Shown one piece after another: positions 5,560-5,630 of a DNA stretch of 5,630 nucleotides. Every line of letters starts with the position of its first letter. The stretch's first letter is position 1. Under the pieces are notes generated by a model. It did no database searches. It was not told the DNA's origin and saw only the letters and a program-made list of their open reading frames with translations. Location of the stretch: NCBI GenBank assembly GCA_028527945.1, contig JAQQAK010000438.1, positions 1 to 5,630 on the forward strand. Direction: 5' to 3'. This DNA comes from Spirochaetaceae bacterium (GTDB lineage Bacteria > Spirochaetota > Spirochaetia > UBA9216). The position numbers and the translations under genes were made by a program.

Positions 5560-5630
5560 ATGAAAAATAAACTTATTATAACAGTACTTCTTCTTGTGTC
5601 GATTACTCCTGTTTTTGCTACTGAGATTGG
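5560..5630 (+). CDS. Start of an exported protein with a Sec signal peptide (3' truncated)
   Basis: Only 23 complete codons are visible before the right edge. They encode a classic Sec signal peptide: a basic N-region (MKNK), a hydrophobic core (about 5-15, LIITVLLLVSI), and a c-region TPVFA with probable signal peptidase I cleavage after A20. There is no lipobox cysteine, so a periplasmic or outer-membrane destination is more likely than a lipoprotein. AAGGTGG at 5545-5551 is a good Shine-Dalgarno with 8 bases of spacing to the ATG. The gene is transcribed away from cheA. The mature protein is outside the window, so its function cannot be inferred. Confidence 0.75.
   Translation, partial: MKNKLIITVLLLVSITPVFATEI

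Overview
The window is AT-rich bacterial DNA that most probably comes from a spirochaete of the genus Treponema or a close relative. The evidence is a chemotaxis operon in the order cheA, cheW with a CheR-like module, cheX, cheY, with no cheB. It encodes a CheX-type CheY-P phosphatase, a CheA with an unusually long dimerisation domain, and a CheW followed directly by a CheR-like methyltransferase fold. That combination matches what I recall of treponemes. The left edge holds the end of a fermentative AdhE-type alcohol dehydrogenase, which suits a fermentative anaerobe. The species cannot be named from the sequence.

Layout. Positions 1-173 (+) are the 3' end of the adhE-like gene. Positions 174-429 carry no gene but hold three hairpins: a weak one just after adhE, a strong plus-strand terminator at 301-332, and the minus-strand terminator of the tRNA. 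A tRNA-Val(GAC) gene lies at 430-503 (-), behind a near-consensus promoter at 522-549. The chemotaxis operon fills 680-5304 on the minus strand and ends in a clear intrinsic terminator at 635-660. Its promoter (5315-5342) sits so close to the cheA ATG that the mRNA would be almost leaderless. A divergent secreted-protein gene starts at 5560 (+) and runs off the right edge.

How the genes work together. CheA autophosphorylates on an Hpt histidine under control of receptor arrays and passes the phosphate to CheY, which acts on the flagellar motor. CheW couples CheA to receptors, and CheX dephosphorylates CheY-P in place of CheZ. The CheR-like module has lost or changed several hallmark residues of true CheR, so it looks more like a structural part of the array than a receptor methyltransferase.

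The main anomaly is at 2348-2350. CheW ends there in TAA, and the same reading frame then runs open for 249 more codons encoding the whole CheR-like module. There is no ATG, GTG or TTG until after the SAM-binding motif. The simplest reading is a CheW-CheR-like fusion gene split by a single in-frame stop, either by mutation, by base error, or by read-through. Other points of note are the near-leaderless cheA promoter, a tRNA with C instead of U at position 33, and the expanded CheA P3 domain.
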